Made by a program: the position numbers and the translations under genes. This document shows, piece by piece, positions 9,018 to 18,084 of a stretch of 64,000 nucleotides of DNA. This DNA comes from TMED109 sp002171375 (lineage in GTDB: Bacteria; Pseudomonadota; Alphaproteobacteria; TMED109): the NCBI GenBank assembly GCA_965657505.1, contig CBFHON010000007.1:50724-114723 (forward strand), written 5' to 3'. Each line of letters opens with the position of its first letter. The first letter of the stretch is position 1. Under the pieces are notes generated by a model. It was not told the DNA's origin, searched no databases, and was given only the letters and a program-made list of their open reading frames with translations.

Positions 9018-9798
9018 ATATAGTACAGCCAATATACAACATAAGACTACTTATCATTAATCCATCTAATCTATCCAAAATTCCTCCATGGCCAGGTATT
9101 AAGTTTCCAGAATCTTTGATAGTATGTTTTCTTTTAATCCAACTTTCAAATAGATCCCCTAGTTGTGTAAAAATTGCTATTATGAACCCAAAATACATAG
9201 CACTTAAAATATTATATTCTTTAATATAAAAACATATTAAACTAGTAATTATTCCTGCAAAGATTCCTAATACAAAACCAGACCAAGTTTTATTTGGGGA
9301 TAAAGAGACCCAAAGTTTTTTACCTCCAAAATATTTACCACATAGATAAGAAAATATATCAGTTGACCATACTACAAGCAAAAACCATAAAATTATATCA
9401 AATCCATTCTCTAAATTTCGTATCTCAAAAAGAAATATAAATGGTAAACATAGGTAAATTGGGCCTAATATTACAAATAACTTATTTATTTTTGAAGTAT
9501 TCTTTGAGATAACATTAAGTAAAAGGATAATTATAAAAAAAATAATACTAAATTGTATAGTTAATAAACTCAGTAAAAAAATAATAACATTGAATGAAGA
9601 TTTAGTGCACTTTAACACTATTGAAGTTACATTTTCTGTAATAGTTACCCATTCATATGTCATTATAAAAACTAAGGCAGATAGAATTAATATTAAAAAT
9701 TTTCCACCTATATATATACTAGATAAAGCAAATATTATTAAAATTATAGAAGACAAAATTCTATTGATTGTATTATTATTCATAATCCTAATATTCAT
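9010..9798 (-). CDS. cdsA: Phosphatidate cytidylyltransferase (CDP-diglyceride synthase)
   Basis: Integral membrane enzyme making CDP-diacylglycerol, the precursor of all phospholipids. The protein is very hydrophobic with about seven membrane segments, and the C-terminal family signature (SWIKRKHTIKD, then PGHGGILDRLDG) is complete at about 219-246. The start at 9798 overlaps the uppS stop by 11 bases; an ATG at 9783 is also possible. Length 262 aa is normal. The gene sits between uppS and dxr as in most proteobacteria. Confidence 0.94.
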   Translation of the reverse strand: MNIRIMNNNTINRILSSIILIIFALSSIYIGGKFLILILSALVFIMTYEWVTITENVTSIVLKCTKSSFNVIIFLLSLLTIQFSIIFFIIILLLNVISKNTSKINKLFVILGPIYLCLPFIFLFEIRNLENGFDIILWFLLVVWSTDIFSYLCGKYFGGKKLWVSLSPNKTWSGFVLGIFAGIITSLICFYIKEYNILSAMYFGFIIAIFTQLGDLFESWIKRKHTIKDSGNLIPGHGGILDRLDGLMISSLMLYIGCTIYV

Positions 9799-10492
9799 TT
9801 ATCTGGCCATACCTTCTGTCTCTATTTTCAAAGTTTTTTAACACTTCTATATAAATAGAAGTGTTAAAATCAGGCCAATTACAACTAACAAATTCATACT
9901 CAGAATAAGCTGATTGCCATAATAAAAAATTGCTTATTCTATATTCACCACTAGTTCTAATTATGAGATCTGGATTAGGAATACCTTTTGTCATTAGATT
10001 GTTTTCTATTTCTTCTAATGTTAACCTTTCAATTGCTTTATTCTTTCTTATAAAATCATTATAAATATTTATTATTGCACTTCTAATATCTTCTCTGCCG
10101 CCATAATCCAAAGCAATTATTAAATTTAATCCATCATTTTTATCAGAATTAATTTCTAACTCTTTTATTTTATCAATAATTCTTCTATTTAATCTATCTC
10201 TTCTTCCTATAACTCTTAACCTAATATTTTCCTTAAGAAACTTTTTTGCTTCTTTATTCAAGAATGTTTCAAGTAAATTCATTAAGTCATTTATTTCTAA
10301 TTTAGGTCTATTCCAGTTTTCTGAAGAAAAAGCATATAAAGTTAAGAAGCTTACATTACAGTTAATTGTAGCTTCTACAATTTCCTTTAAACGTTCTACA
10401 CCTGCTTTGTGGCCTGCCAGTCTTGGTAAACCTTTGTTTTTTGCCCACCTGCCATTTCCGTCCATAATAATAGCAACATGATCTGGATACAA
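9788..10492 (-). CDS. uppS: Undecaprenyl diphosphate synthase (cis-isoprenyltransferase)
   Basis: Makes the C55 lipid carrier for peptidoglycan and other glycans by adding isopentenyl units to farnesyl diphosphate. The catalytic Asp is D11 in IIMDGNGRWAKNKG; SSENWNRP, ALDYGGREDI and the C-terminal LIIRTSGEYRISNFLLWQ motif are all present. The start is a TTG at 10492 placed 8 bases after AGGAG; there is no suitable ATG before the catalytic motif, so the non-ATG start is well supported. 234 aa, normal. It follows frr by 24 bases. Confidence 0.95.
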   Translation of the reverse strand: MYPDHVAIIMDGNGRWAKNKGLPRLAGHKAGVERLKEIVEATINCNVSFLTLYAFSSENWNRPKLEINDLMNLLETFLNKEAKKFLKENIRLRVIGRRDRLNRRIIDKIKELEINSDKNDGLNLIIALDYGGREDIRSAIINIYNDFIRKNKAIERLTLEEIENNLMTKGIPNPDLIIRTSGEYRISNFLLWQSAYSEYEFVSCNWPDFNTSIYIEVLKNFENRDRRYGQINEY

Positions 10493-10516
10493 TTAATATA
10501 CTCCTAATATAGAGAT

Positions 10517-11074
10517 TTATACTTTCTTAATTTCTTCTTCTTTACTAAGAGATAAAGTTTCAATTGATTTAATTATTTCATTTGTTAAATTTTGGATCTC
10601 ATCTGCTTTTTCTCTTTGCTCATCATCTGTATAATTATTATTTTGATGAAGTCTTTTGAGAAGGTTCATTGCGTCTTGTCTAACGTTTCTTACAGCTATT
10701 TTAGAATTTTCTGCATATTTTGAAGCAGTTTTAGCTAGTTCTTTTCTTCTTTCTTCATTTAGTTCTGGCATAATAATTCTAATAATTGAACCTTCAGTTT
10801 GAGGATTCAAATTTAAACCAGATTCATGTATACCTTTTTCTATTAAACTTACATTTCCTGCATCCCATACTTGAATTGAAACAAGTTTTGCTTCAGGTAT
10901 AGAAACAGTAGCTAAATCTCTAAGTTTCATAACCTGTCCATAAGCGTTAACGTTTATTGTTTCAAACATATTTGCACTAGCTCTTCCAGTTCTTAAACCA
11001 GAAAATTCAGTTTTTAGAACTTCTATAGAGTTATTCATTCTTCTTTTAATATCAGTTAAATCTATTTCTTCCAT
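10517..11074 (-). CDS. frr: Ribosome recycling factor
   Basis: Splits post-termination ribosomes together with EF-G. The 185 aa protein matches the family end to end: an N-terminal helix with MEEIDLTDIKRRMNNSIEVLK, the LRTGRASANMFETINVNAYG segment, and the three-helix bundle ending in the Glu/Lys-rich C-terminus. The start ATG has AAGGAAAT upstream. It is located between pyrH and uppS, the conserved proteobacterial order. Confidence 0.96.
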   Translation of the reverse strand: MEEIDLTDIKRRMNNSIEVLKTEFSGLRTGRASANMFETINVNAYGQVMKLRDLATVSIPEAKLVSIQVWDAGNVSLIEKGIHESGLNLNPQTEGSIIRIIMPELNEERRKELAKTASKYAENSKIAVRNVRQDAMNLLKRLHQNNNYTDDEQREKADEIQNLTNEIIKSIETLSLSKEEEIKKV

Positions 11075-11090
11075 TTTATTTCCTTTAAAG

Positions 11091-11843
11091 TTAGCTAGAT
11101 ATTAATGTTTTTATACCTTTCCCATCTATAATAGATGACAATGCATTTTTTCTATTTATTGAAAATACTATTATAGGAATATTATTATCTCTCGCCAATG
11201 AGATTGCTGAAGCATCCATAATTTGTAAATTATCTGTCAAAACTTTTGAATAAGTAATTTTATCATATTTTTTTGCATTTTTAGATTTAATAGGATCACT
11301 ATCATAAACACCGTCTACTTTAGTGCCTTTCATAAGAACACTACAGTTCATCTCAGCAGCCCTTAAAGCTGCTGCCGTATCTGTAGTAAAATAAGGGTTT
11401 CCTGTTCCACCTGCAAATATAACTATTCTTCCTTTTTCTAAGTGTCTAATTGCTCTTCGTCTAATAAAAGGCTCACAAACTGTTTGCATAGGAACAGCAG
11501 ATAAAACTCTTGAATTAACATTTTGTCTCTCAATAGAATTTTGAATAGCCATAGCATTTATTACAGTAGCAAGCATACCCATACTGTCAGCTGTACCTCT
11601 TTCTATACCCTGAGAAGCTCCTGCTACCCCTCTAAATATATTGCCTCCACCTACTACTATACAAATTTCTGTATTTGTTTTAGAAAGGTTAACTATATCA
11701 GATGTTATTTTATCAACAATTTCAGAATCTATACCAAATTCTTTATTACCAAGAAGAGCCTCGCCAGATAATTTAATCATAACACGAGAAAAAATATTAT
11801 TATTATTTTTTATATTTTTATCTGTTGCTTTCATTAAATCCAC
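11091..11843 (-). CDS. pyrH: Uridylate kinase
   Basis: Amino-acid-kinase-fold enzyme that phosphorylates UMP to UDP in pyrimidine nucleotide synthesis. Visible motifs are VMIKLSGEALLG, IVVGGGNIFRG, GTADSMGMLATVINA and FAGGTGNPYFTTDTAAALRA. The start is not certain: GTG at 11843 gives 250 aa and the in-frame ATG at 11834 gives 247 aa; neither has a strong Shine-Dalgarno sequence, so translation may be coupled to tsf, whose stop is 7 bases upstream. It has a longer and Asn-rich N-terminus compared with E. coli PyrH. Confidence 0.95.
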   Translation of the reverse strand: MDLMKATDKNIKNNNNIFSRVMIKLSGEALLGNKEFGIDSEIVDKITSDIVNLSKTNTEICIVVGGGNIFRGVAGASQGIERGTADSMGMLATVINAMAIQNSIERQNVNSRVLSAVPMQTVCEPFIRRRAIRHLEKGRIVIFAGGTGNPYFTTDTAAALRAAEMNCSVLMKGTKVDGVYDSDPIKSKNAKKYDKITYSKVLTDNLQIMDASAISLARDNNIPIIVFSINRKNALSSIIDGKGIKTLISS

Positions 11844-11850
11844 AATTAAT

Positions 11851-12780
11851 TTAGTTATTTATTTGTTCAGCCACCTCTGTTGCAAAATCTTTTTTCTCAA
11901 CTTCAATACCTTCACCTAATATAAAATATTTAAAGTCTTTTATGAGAATATTACAAGATAATTTTTTTTCTAAATCATTAAGAATTTTTGAAACCTTAGA
12001 TTCACCATCTATTACCCAGGTTTGGTCTAAAAGTGTGATTTCTGAAAAAAACTTGGATATTCTTCCTTCTACCATTTTTTCAATTATATTATCTGGTTTA
12101 CCAGAATCCTTCGCTTGCTCTATTAATATACTTCTCTCTCTTTCTATTACACTAGGATCAACGTCATTCGAACTAATAGCAATAGGTTTAGAAGCAGCTA
12201 TATGCATTGCTAATTGTTTACCAAATTCATTAATTTTATCTTTTTCACCATTACTTTCAATAGATATAATAACTCCTATTTTTCCCAATCCATCACTAAT
12301 TTGCCCATGTATATAAGATGAAAAAACAGAATTTTCTGTCTTCTTTAATAAATGAGTTCTTCTAAGAACAATATTTTCACCAATAAGTCCTATTAAATCT
12401 GTAAGTGTATCTTCTACTGATTTTTCACTATTTGTATATTTTGCCTTTTTAAGCTCTTCTATAGAATTTCCATTAAATAATGCTATATCTGAAATATTTT
12501 TAGCAAAATTTTGAAAATCTGGATTTCTAGAAACAAAATCAGTTTCTGAATTTATTTCTACCAAAGAAGCTGCCTCATTATTAACTGAAACAGTAATAAC
12601 ACCATCTGCAGCAACTCTAGCTGACTTTTTTTCTGCTCCAGATATACCTTTTTTTCTTAACCAATCTATTGCCTCTTCAATATTAGCATTAGATTCAACT
12701 AATGCATTTTTACAATCCATCATTCCAGCTCCAGTTTTATCTCGTAATTCTTTCACTAATGATGCTGTTACCTCTGACAT
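11851..12780 (-). CDS. tsf: Elongation factor Ts
   Basis: Guanine nucleotide exchange factor for EF-Tu. The N-terminal UBA-like domain and the TGAGMMDCKNAL motif are followed by the core signature (ETDFVSRNPDF) and the subdomain with MHIAASKPIAI. Length 309 aa is normal. The ATG at 12780 is preceded by AAGGAG with ideal spacing. It lies 24 bases after rpsB, its almost universal partner, and is probably cotranscribed from the rpsB promoter. Confidence 0.96.
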   Translation of the reverse strand: MSEVTASLVKELRDKTGAGMMDCKNALVESNANIEEAIDWLRKKGISGAEKKSARVAADGVITVSVNNEAASLVEINSETDFVSRNPDFQNFAKNISDIALFNGNSIEELKKAKYTNSEKSVEDTLTDLIGLIGENIVLRRTHLLKKTENSVFSSYIHGQISDGLGKIGVIISIESNGEKDKINEFGKQLAMHIAASKPIAISSNDVDPSVIERERSILIEQAKDSGKPDNIIEKMVEGRISKFFSEITLLDQTWVIDGESKVSKILNDLEKKLSCNILIKDFKYFILGEGIEVEKKDFATEVAEQINN

Positions 12781-12804
12781 AGTAAGCTCCTTATATAATT
12801 ATTT

Positions 12805-13761
12805 TTATTTATCATCACTTTCAGCAGACTTATCTATTTTTTCTATATTTTCAATTGAGTCAGAAACATTTTTATCTACTTTAGTTTCTTCAATTTTCTT
12901 ATTATCGTTTTTATCTGCTTTAGTTTTTTCAATTGGCTTATCGACATTTTTATCTATATTAATTTTGTCTTCTTTTAAATTATTATTTTCTTTAATATCT
13001 ACACTATCTTTCTTAGAATCAATCTTCTCTTTCAGCTGATCAGATTCGCCTATATCTTTTCCTGAACTAGTAAATGAAGCTTGAAGACCATCTAATATGG
13101 ACTCTGATATTAATTTACAATACATAGCGATAGCTCTAGTTGCATCATCATTACCTGGAATAGGAAAATCTACCCCATCAGGATTACTATTAGAGTCTAT
13201 AACTGCTATAACAGGAATTTTTAATACATTAGCTTCCTTTATAGCTATATGCTCTTTATTTGTATCAATAACAAATAAAGCATCTGGTAAACCTCCCATA
13301 TCTTTTATACCACCTAGAGAAGCCTCTAATTTATTTCTTTGTCTTTGAATACCTACTAATTCTTTTTTTGTTAAACCTGAATCTTCTTTATTTAAAATTT
13401 CATCATAATTTTTAAGCCTAACTATAGATTTAGAAATAGTTTTCCAATTAGTTAAGGTTCCTCCAAGCCACCTATGATTCATATAGTACTGGCCAGAATT
13501 AATTGCTGTTTCAGAAATTATTTTTTGTGCTTGTCTTTTTGTTCCTACAAACAACACTCTTCCTCCCCCAGCTGCTATATCTCTTATAACTTTAAGAGCA
13601 CTATTTATTAATGGAAAAGTTTGTTGTAGATCAATAATATGAATCCCATTTCTTTCTCCAAATAAATAGGGTTCCATTTTAGGGTTCCACCTATTTAATT
13701 GATGTCCAAAGTGAATTCCAGCTTCTAGTAGTTCCTTCATAGTATAATTAGGCATAGTCAT
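12805..13761 (-). CDS. rpsB: 30S ribosomal protein S2 with a repetitive charged C-terminal tail
   Basis: Ribosomal protein S2: the first about 228 residues match the family throughout (KELLEAGIHFGHQLNRWNPKM, FVGTKRQAQ, HRWLGGTLTNWKTI, LPDALFVIDTNKE, IPGNDDATRAI). The remaining 90 residues are a Lys/Asp/Glu/Asn-rich tail absent from E. coli S2 (241 aa in total). From about residue 269 the tail consists of roughly 13-residue imperfect repeats of the form DKN..x.IE.TK. Such a tail would be disordered and surface exposed (inference). The ATG at 13761 has AAGGAG upstream; an ATG two codons later is an alternative. A leader of about 100 bases precedes it. Confidence 0.95.
   Translation of the reverse strand: MTMPNYTMKELLEAGIHFGHQLNRWNPKMEPYLFGERNGIHIIDLQQTFPLINSALKVIRDIAAGGGRVLFVGTKRQAQKIISETAINSGQYYMNHRWLGGTLTNWKTISKSIVRLKNYDEILNKEDSGLTKKELVGIQRQRNKLEASLGGIKDMGGLPDALFVIDTNKEHIAIKEANVLKIPVIAVIDSNSNPDGVDFPIPGNDDATRAIAMYCKLISESILDGLQASFTSSGKDIGESDQLKEKIDSKKDSVDIKENNNLKEDKINIDKNVDKPIEKTKADKNDNKKIEETKVDKNVSDSIENIEKIDKSAESDDK
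12832..12957 (-). repeat. Tandem ~39-base repeats encoding the S2 tail
   Basis: Three to four imperfect copies of a unit of about 39 bases encode IDKNVDKPIEKTK, ADKNDNKKIEETK, VDKNVSDSIENIEK and a degenerate IDKSAES. The reading frame is kept throughout, which points to duplication within the coding sequence and not to sequencing error. Confidence 0.7.
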
Positions 13762-13860
13762 AATTTATTCTCCTTATCCGGTTAAACCGCCATGAAAATT
13801 GAGCTGAAAAAACAGCACCGGAAGGCAATAATATATAAAGCCATATTCATGTGCGAAATA
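13762..13860 (-). promoter_or_regulatory. rpsB 5' leader with two small hairpins
   Basis: About 100 bases separate the probable rpsB promoter from its start. In the mRNA sense this holds a GCUG/CAGC hairpin with a six-U loop (13803-13816) and CGGUUUAACCG just before the Shine-Dalgarno sequence (13779-13789; AAGGAG at 13770-13775). The local G+C is higher than in nearby intergenic DNA. S2 is known to autoregulate rpsB-tsf through the mRNA leader in E. coli; a similar role here is inference. Confidence 0.4.
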
Positions 13861-13867
13861 GATTTTT

Positions 13868-13896
13868 GTTTTACATTGCAAAAGTAATTATCGCAA
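13868..13896 (-). promoter_or_regulatory. Candidate sigma-70-type promoter for rpsB-tsf
   Basis: On the minus strand TTGCGA (13896-13891) and TAAAAC (13873-13868) are separated by exactly 17 bases. Each matches the consensus at four of six positions. The predicted transcript would start near 13861 and carry a leader of about 100 bases. Position and spacing fit; no experimental support. Confidence 0.4.
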
Positions 13897-13913
13897 GAAA
13901 TAAAATAAATAAT

Positions 13914-16900
13914 TTATATTTTAAGTACAGGGTTAATTGATAATACCTGGTGAGATGTCTCAAATTGTTCTTTAAATAATAAAGCAGATTTTATATATTG
14001 ATGAGTTTCAATTTTAACTAAATTTCTTTCTCCATCATTAAAAATGATATGTATAGGATATTTTTTGTACTTTTTGTCATTTATAATAATTGATTTTAAC
14101 TCATTTATGAAACTGTTAACATTCACATCATTTTTTAAGTTTATTTCAAGAGATAATGTCAACTCATTAAGCTTAGCTTCTAATGGCCATAAATCTCTGA
14201 CTAAAAGCCTACTAATTCCATTATTATCTTTAGTAACAGCTATTTTTAAGTATAGTTCAGTTCCTGGTTTTAATAAGAATTTTTTGTCTAAGTAAATATC
14301 TGAATATATTATTACCTCTTGCAATGAATAAATACTTGATATTATAAGCCTAGCAAACCTTCCATTTTTAGAAGACCGTTCAATAACCTGCATAACTACA
14401 CCTACAGTGTTTACAATTGTCTCTGAACTTTCACTAATTAATGAAATATCTATAATATCTAATTGATCTAAAAATTTTTTTGAGCAATCTAATGGGTGAC
14501 CAGAATAATAAAAACCTAAAGAATTTCTCTCTTTTTCTAACTTTTCTTTATAATTCCAATCATCAACATCAGGTAGTTTCCATATTTCATCTAGATTTAT
14601 TTCAGAACCAAATATATTCTCTTGTTGGTTAGACTTATCACCAGAAGACAAAGTTGATAAGTCAACTAATATTTGAGCAGACATAAAAGTTTGCCTTCTA
14701 TTTATATTGACGGAATTAAATGCTCCAGCCAAAGATAGGTTTTCATAATGTGATTTACTTAATAAATTGCTATCTATTCTATTAGCAAATTCTAATAACG
14801 ATTTAAATAAACCATTTCTTTTTCTTTCTTCAACAACTATTGATAATGCTTTATTTCCAATATTCTTAATACTACAAAGACCAGCTCTTATAGCAATTTT
14901 TTCATTTGATGAATATTCTAAAGAATAGTTTATTTTAGAATAATTAATATCTGGGCCTAATAAATTTATATCTAACCTATTAAGTTCATTTCTATATATA
15001 TTTATTTTATCTGCTAAATCAGAATCAAAAGTCATTAATGCAGATAAAAATATTTCTGGATGATTTGTTTTAAACCATGCAGTTTGATAAGCTATTAATG
15101 CATAAGCAGCCGCATGACTTTTGTTAAAACCATAACCTGCAAAACGCGCTATTAAATCAAATATTTGTGATGATAAATTTTTATCAATTTTATTTTTTAA
15201 AGAACCTTGGATAAAATTTTCTCTTTGTGCATCCATTTCCGTTTTTATTTTTTTTCCCATGGCTCTTCTTAATATATCTGCCTGACCAAGAGTATAACTT
15301 GCCAATTTTTTTGCTGCTTCCATAACTTGCTCTTGATAGATCATTATTCCATAAGTTTCTTCTAAAATAGAGTTAAGTAATGGATGTAAAACTTCGACTT
15401 TTTCAAGCCCATGTTTTCTGTTAATAAATGAAGGTATATTATCCATAGGTCCCGGTCTGTAAAGTGCAACAACAGCTATTATATCTTCGAATCTATCTGG
15501 TTTTAATTTTGATAATACATCTCTCATACCCTTACTCTCTAACTGAAAAATCCCAGTAGTCTCGCCAGTACTAATTTCCTTATAAGTATTAACATCATCT
15601 AAAGGAATATCTTCTAATTTGAAAGAACTATCAGTTTCAGACAATAAAGATGAAGCCATATCTAATATTGATAAAGTCTTTAATCCTAAAAAATCAAATT
15701 TAACAAGACCTGAAAGTTCTGTGTATTTCATATTATATTGTGTAGAAGGAATATTTGATTTTGGATCTTTATACAAAGGTATAATTTCTACTAATGGTTT
15801 GTCTCCAATAACTAATCCTGCTGCATGTGTAGCTGCATTTTTTAATAGCCCTTCCAATTTTAGAGAAATTTCAAATAACTGAGATATTTCTTCACCAGAC
15901 TGTATTGCTAATGAAAGCTTAGGCTCAATATCTAAAGCCTCTTTAAGAGTCGTTGGTGAAGCAGGATTATTTGGCACTAATCTACATAACTCATCTACTT
16001 TTCCATAAGGTATTTCTAAAACTCTACCAACATCTCTTAATGCACCACGCGCTTGTAAAGAACCAAAAGTAATAATCTGGGCTACTCTATCATTTCCATA
16101 AATATTTTGAACGTGTCGTATAACCTCATCACGCTTAGATTGACAAAAATCAATATCAAAATCTGGCATTGAAATTCTTTCAGGATTTAAAAACCTCTCA
16201 AATAGTAAATTGTATTTTAAAGGATCTAAGCCTGTAATTCCCAATGACCATGCAACTAAGGAACCAGCCCCAGAGCCACGACCAGGGCCTACAGGTATAT
16301 TATTTTCTTTAGCCCAATTAACAAATTCAGCTACTATTAGAAAATATCCAGAAAACCCCATAGAAGAAATTACATCTAATTCATAAGATAAGCGCTCAAA
16401 ATAAATATTTTCTTTATTCTTATCTATATCTGAAGTTTTTAATCTTTGCTTTAAACCACCCTCAGAATCATTAATTAACGTTTGATATTCAGTTTTATCT
16501 AATTTTTTTGGATAAGTAGGTAAAGCGGGAGGTTTTTCCTCCATTAAGAAACTACACTTATTAGCTATTATAAGTGAATTACTGATAGCTTTAGGTAAAT
16601 CTGCAAATAAACCGATCATTTCTTCTTGGTTTTTAAAATAATGATCCTTTGTAATTCTTCTCCGATTAACATTACTTATTGTTGTTCCATCTGATATACA
16701 CATAAGACAATCATGGGCATCATACATATCTGAACTATTAAAATAAATATTATTTGTTGCTAATATAGGAATACTGTACTCTTGAGCCAAATTTAAGAAT
16801 GTATTTTCATATATCTTTTCTTGCTCTAACCCATGCCTCATAATTTCCATAAATAATCTATCTGGAAAATACTTTTTAAATAAATTTATAATTTTATCTA

Positions 16901-17369
16901 CTGAGTAATTTTTTTCTGAAGTTATATATTTCATTAATGGTCCGTGAATACCACCTAACAAACAAATAAGACCGTCCGAATGAGAAAATAAATCATCTAA
17001 TACTATAGGTGCCTGTAATCCATCTACGTTATCTATAAAAGATTTACTAACTAAATATGATAAATTTTTCCATCCATTATTATTTTTGACAAGTAATAAT
17101 ATTTTACATTTATTAGAATCATCATACTGACTGTCATTACTTTTTATTTCTATTTCTAATATTGAACCTATAATTGGTTGAATACCATTTTTTGCAGCTT
17201 TAATAGAAAACTCCAGAGCGCCAAATAAATTGCCATTATCTGTTAAAGCTAATGCTGGCATGCTATAATCTTTAGCTAGTTCAATTAAATCATCTATTTT
17301 TATAGCGCCCTGAGCTAAAGAATATGATGACCTACATCTGAGATGAATATATTTCTGACTATACTGCAT
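13914..17369 (-). CDS. dnaE: DNA polymerase III alpha subunit
   Basis: Catalytic subunit of the replicative polymerase. The N-terminal PHP domain starts at HLRCRSSYSLAQGA (about 9-22); the polymerase domain shows GPGRGSGAGSLVAW (361-374) and the catalytic MPDFDIDFCQ (401-410, D403 and D405), plus QLESKGMRDVL, PGPMDNIPSFINRKHG and HAAAYALIAYQTAW; the C-terminal part carries an OB-fold region. Length 1151 aa is typical of DnaE1. The ATG at 17369 has no clear Shine-Dalgarno sequence. It is placed downstream of lolD, as in other alphaproteobacteria. No frameshift seen. Confidence 0.96.
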   Translation of the reverse strand: MQYSQKYIHLRCRSSYSLAQGAIKIDDLIELAKDYSMPALALTDNGNLFGALEFSIKAAKNGIQPIIGSILEIEIKSNDSQYDDSNKCKILLLVKNNNGWKNLSYLVSKSFIDNVDGLQAPIVLDDLFSHSDGLICLLGGIHGPLMKYITSEKNYSVDKIINLFKKYFPDRLFMEIMRHGLEQEKIYENTFLNLAQEYSIPILATNNIYFNSSDMYDAHDCLMCISDGTTISNVNRRRITKDHYFKNQEEMIGLFADLPKAISNSLIIANKCSFLMEEKPPALPTYPKKLDKTEYQTLINDSEGGLKQRLKTSDIDKNKENIYFERLSYELDVISSMGFSGYFLIVAEFVNWAKENNIPVGPGRGSGAGSLVAWSLGITGLDPLKYNLLFERFLNPERISMPDFDIDFCQSKRDEVIRHVQNIYGNDRVAQIITFGSLQARGALRDVGRVLEIPYGKVDELCRLVPNNPASPTTLKEALDIEPKLSLAIQSGEEISQLFEISLKLEGLLKNAATHAAGLVIGDKPLVEIIPLYKDPKSNIPSTQYNMKYTELSGLVKFDFLGLKTLSILDMASSLLSETDSSFKLEDIPLDDVNTYKEISTGETTGIFQLESKGMRDVLSKLKPDRFEDIIAVVALYRPGPMDNIPSFINRKHGLEKVEVLHPLLNSILEETYGIMIYQEQVMEAAKKLASYTLGQADILRRAMGKKIKTEMDAQRENFIQGSLKNKIDKNLSSQIFDLIARFAGYGFNKSHAAAYALIAYQTAWFKTNHPEIFLSALMTFDSDLADKINIYRNELNRLDINLLGPDINYSKINYSLEYSSNEKIAIRAGLCSIKNIGNKALSIVVEERKRNGLFKSLLEFANRIDSNLLSKSHYENLSLAGAFNSVNINRRQTFMSAQILVDLSTLSSGDKSNQQENIFGSEINLDEIWKLPDVDDWNYKEKLEKERNSLGFYYSGHPLDCSKKFLDQLDIIDISLISESSETIVNTVGVVMQVIERSSKNGRFARLIISSIYSLQEVIIYSDIYLDKKFLLKPGTELYLKIAVTKDNNGISRLLVRDLWPLEAKLNELTLSLEINLKNDVNVNSFINELKSIIINDKKYKKYPIHIIFNDGERNLVKIETHQYIKSALLFKEQFETSHQVLSINPVLKI

Positions 17370-17412
17370 AGATAAACAATATACTTAAAAAAATATTATA
17401 TGAAATTATAAT

Positions 17413-18084
17413 TTAAAATATTTCACCACTATCTATCTTATAAATTAAATCACATTTTTTTGCTAATTCTAAACTATGTGTAGCAATAATAGCAGATGCC
17501 TGTGTTTCTCTAATACTTTGTAATAATATTTTAGATATTAAGTTAGAGGAAGCACTATCTAAATTACCAGTAGGCTCATCAGCTAATATAAGGCTAGGTT
17601 TATTGATTATAGCTCTTGCAATTGCAACTCTTTGCTGTTCTCCTCCAGATAAAGCAGAAGGTCTATGGTTGAGTCTATTTTTTAGTCCCATAGATGATAA
17701 AATATTTTTTGCTTCATTAATAGCTCGCATTTTATCAATACCAATTATTAACTGAGGGATCATTACATTTTCTAAAGCTGTAAATTCAGGTAATAAATAA
17801 ATTTTTTGGTATACAAAACCTAGAGAATTTCTTCTAAGCTTTGTCCTTGCCGAATTATCCAGCTTACTTACGATTTTATTGTTTATGTATATTTTACCTT
17901 TATTTGGAGATTCTAATAATCCTGCTAAATGTAAAAAAGTAGATTTACCGGATCCAGATGATCCTACTAAAGCAACAATGCAATTACTTTTTAGTATAAA
18001 ATTTACTGAATTTAAAACATTAATAATACTTTTACCCTGTTTAAATTTATGGGAAACTTTTTGAAAGTTTAATATATTAGGCAT
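17413..18084 (-). CDS. lolD: Lipoprotein-releasing ABC transporter ATP-binding protein
   Basis: ATPase of the Lol system that extracts outer-membrane lipoproteins from the inner membrane. Walker A GSSGSGKST is at 41-49, the signature LSGGEQQRVAIARA begins at 145 and Walker B LILADEP is at 165-171, with the Q-loop around VYQK. The start overlaps the end of the lolC/E permease gene by 8 bases, showing tight translational coupling. 223 aa is standard. Membership of the MacB/LolD family is clear, and the neighbour decides for Lol. Confidence 0.93.
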   Translation of the reverse strand: MPNILNFQKVSHKFKQGKSIINVLNSVNFILKSNCIVALVGSSGSGKSTFLHLAGLLESPNKGKIYINNKIVSKLDNSARTKLRRNSLGFVYQKIYLLPEFTALENVMIPQLIIGIDKMRAINEAKNILSSMGLKNRLNHRPSALSGGEQQRVAIARAIINKPSLILADEPTGNLDSASSNLISKILLQSIRETQASAIIATHSLELAKKCDLIYKIDSGEIF

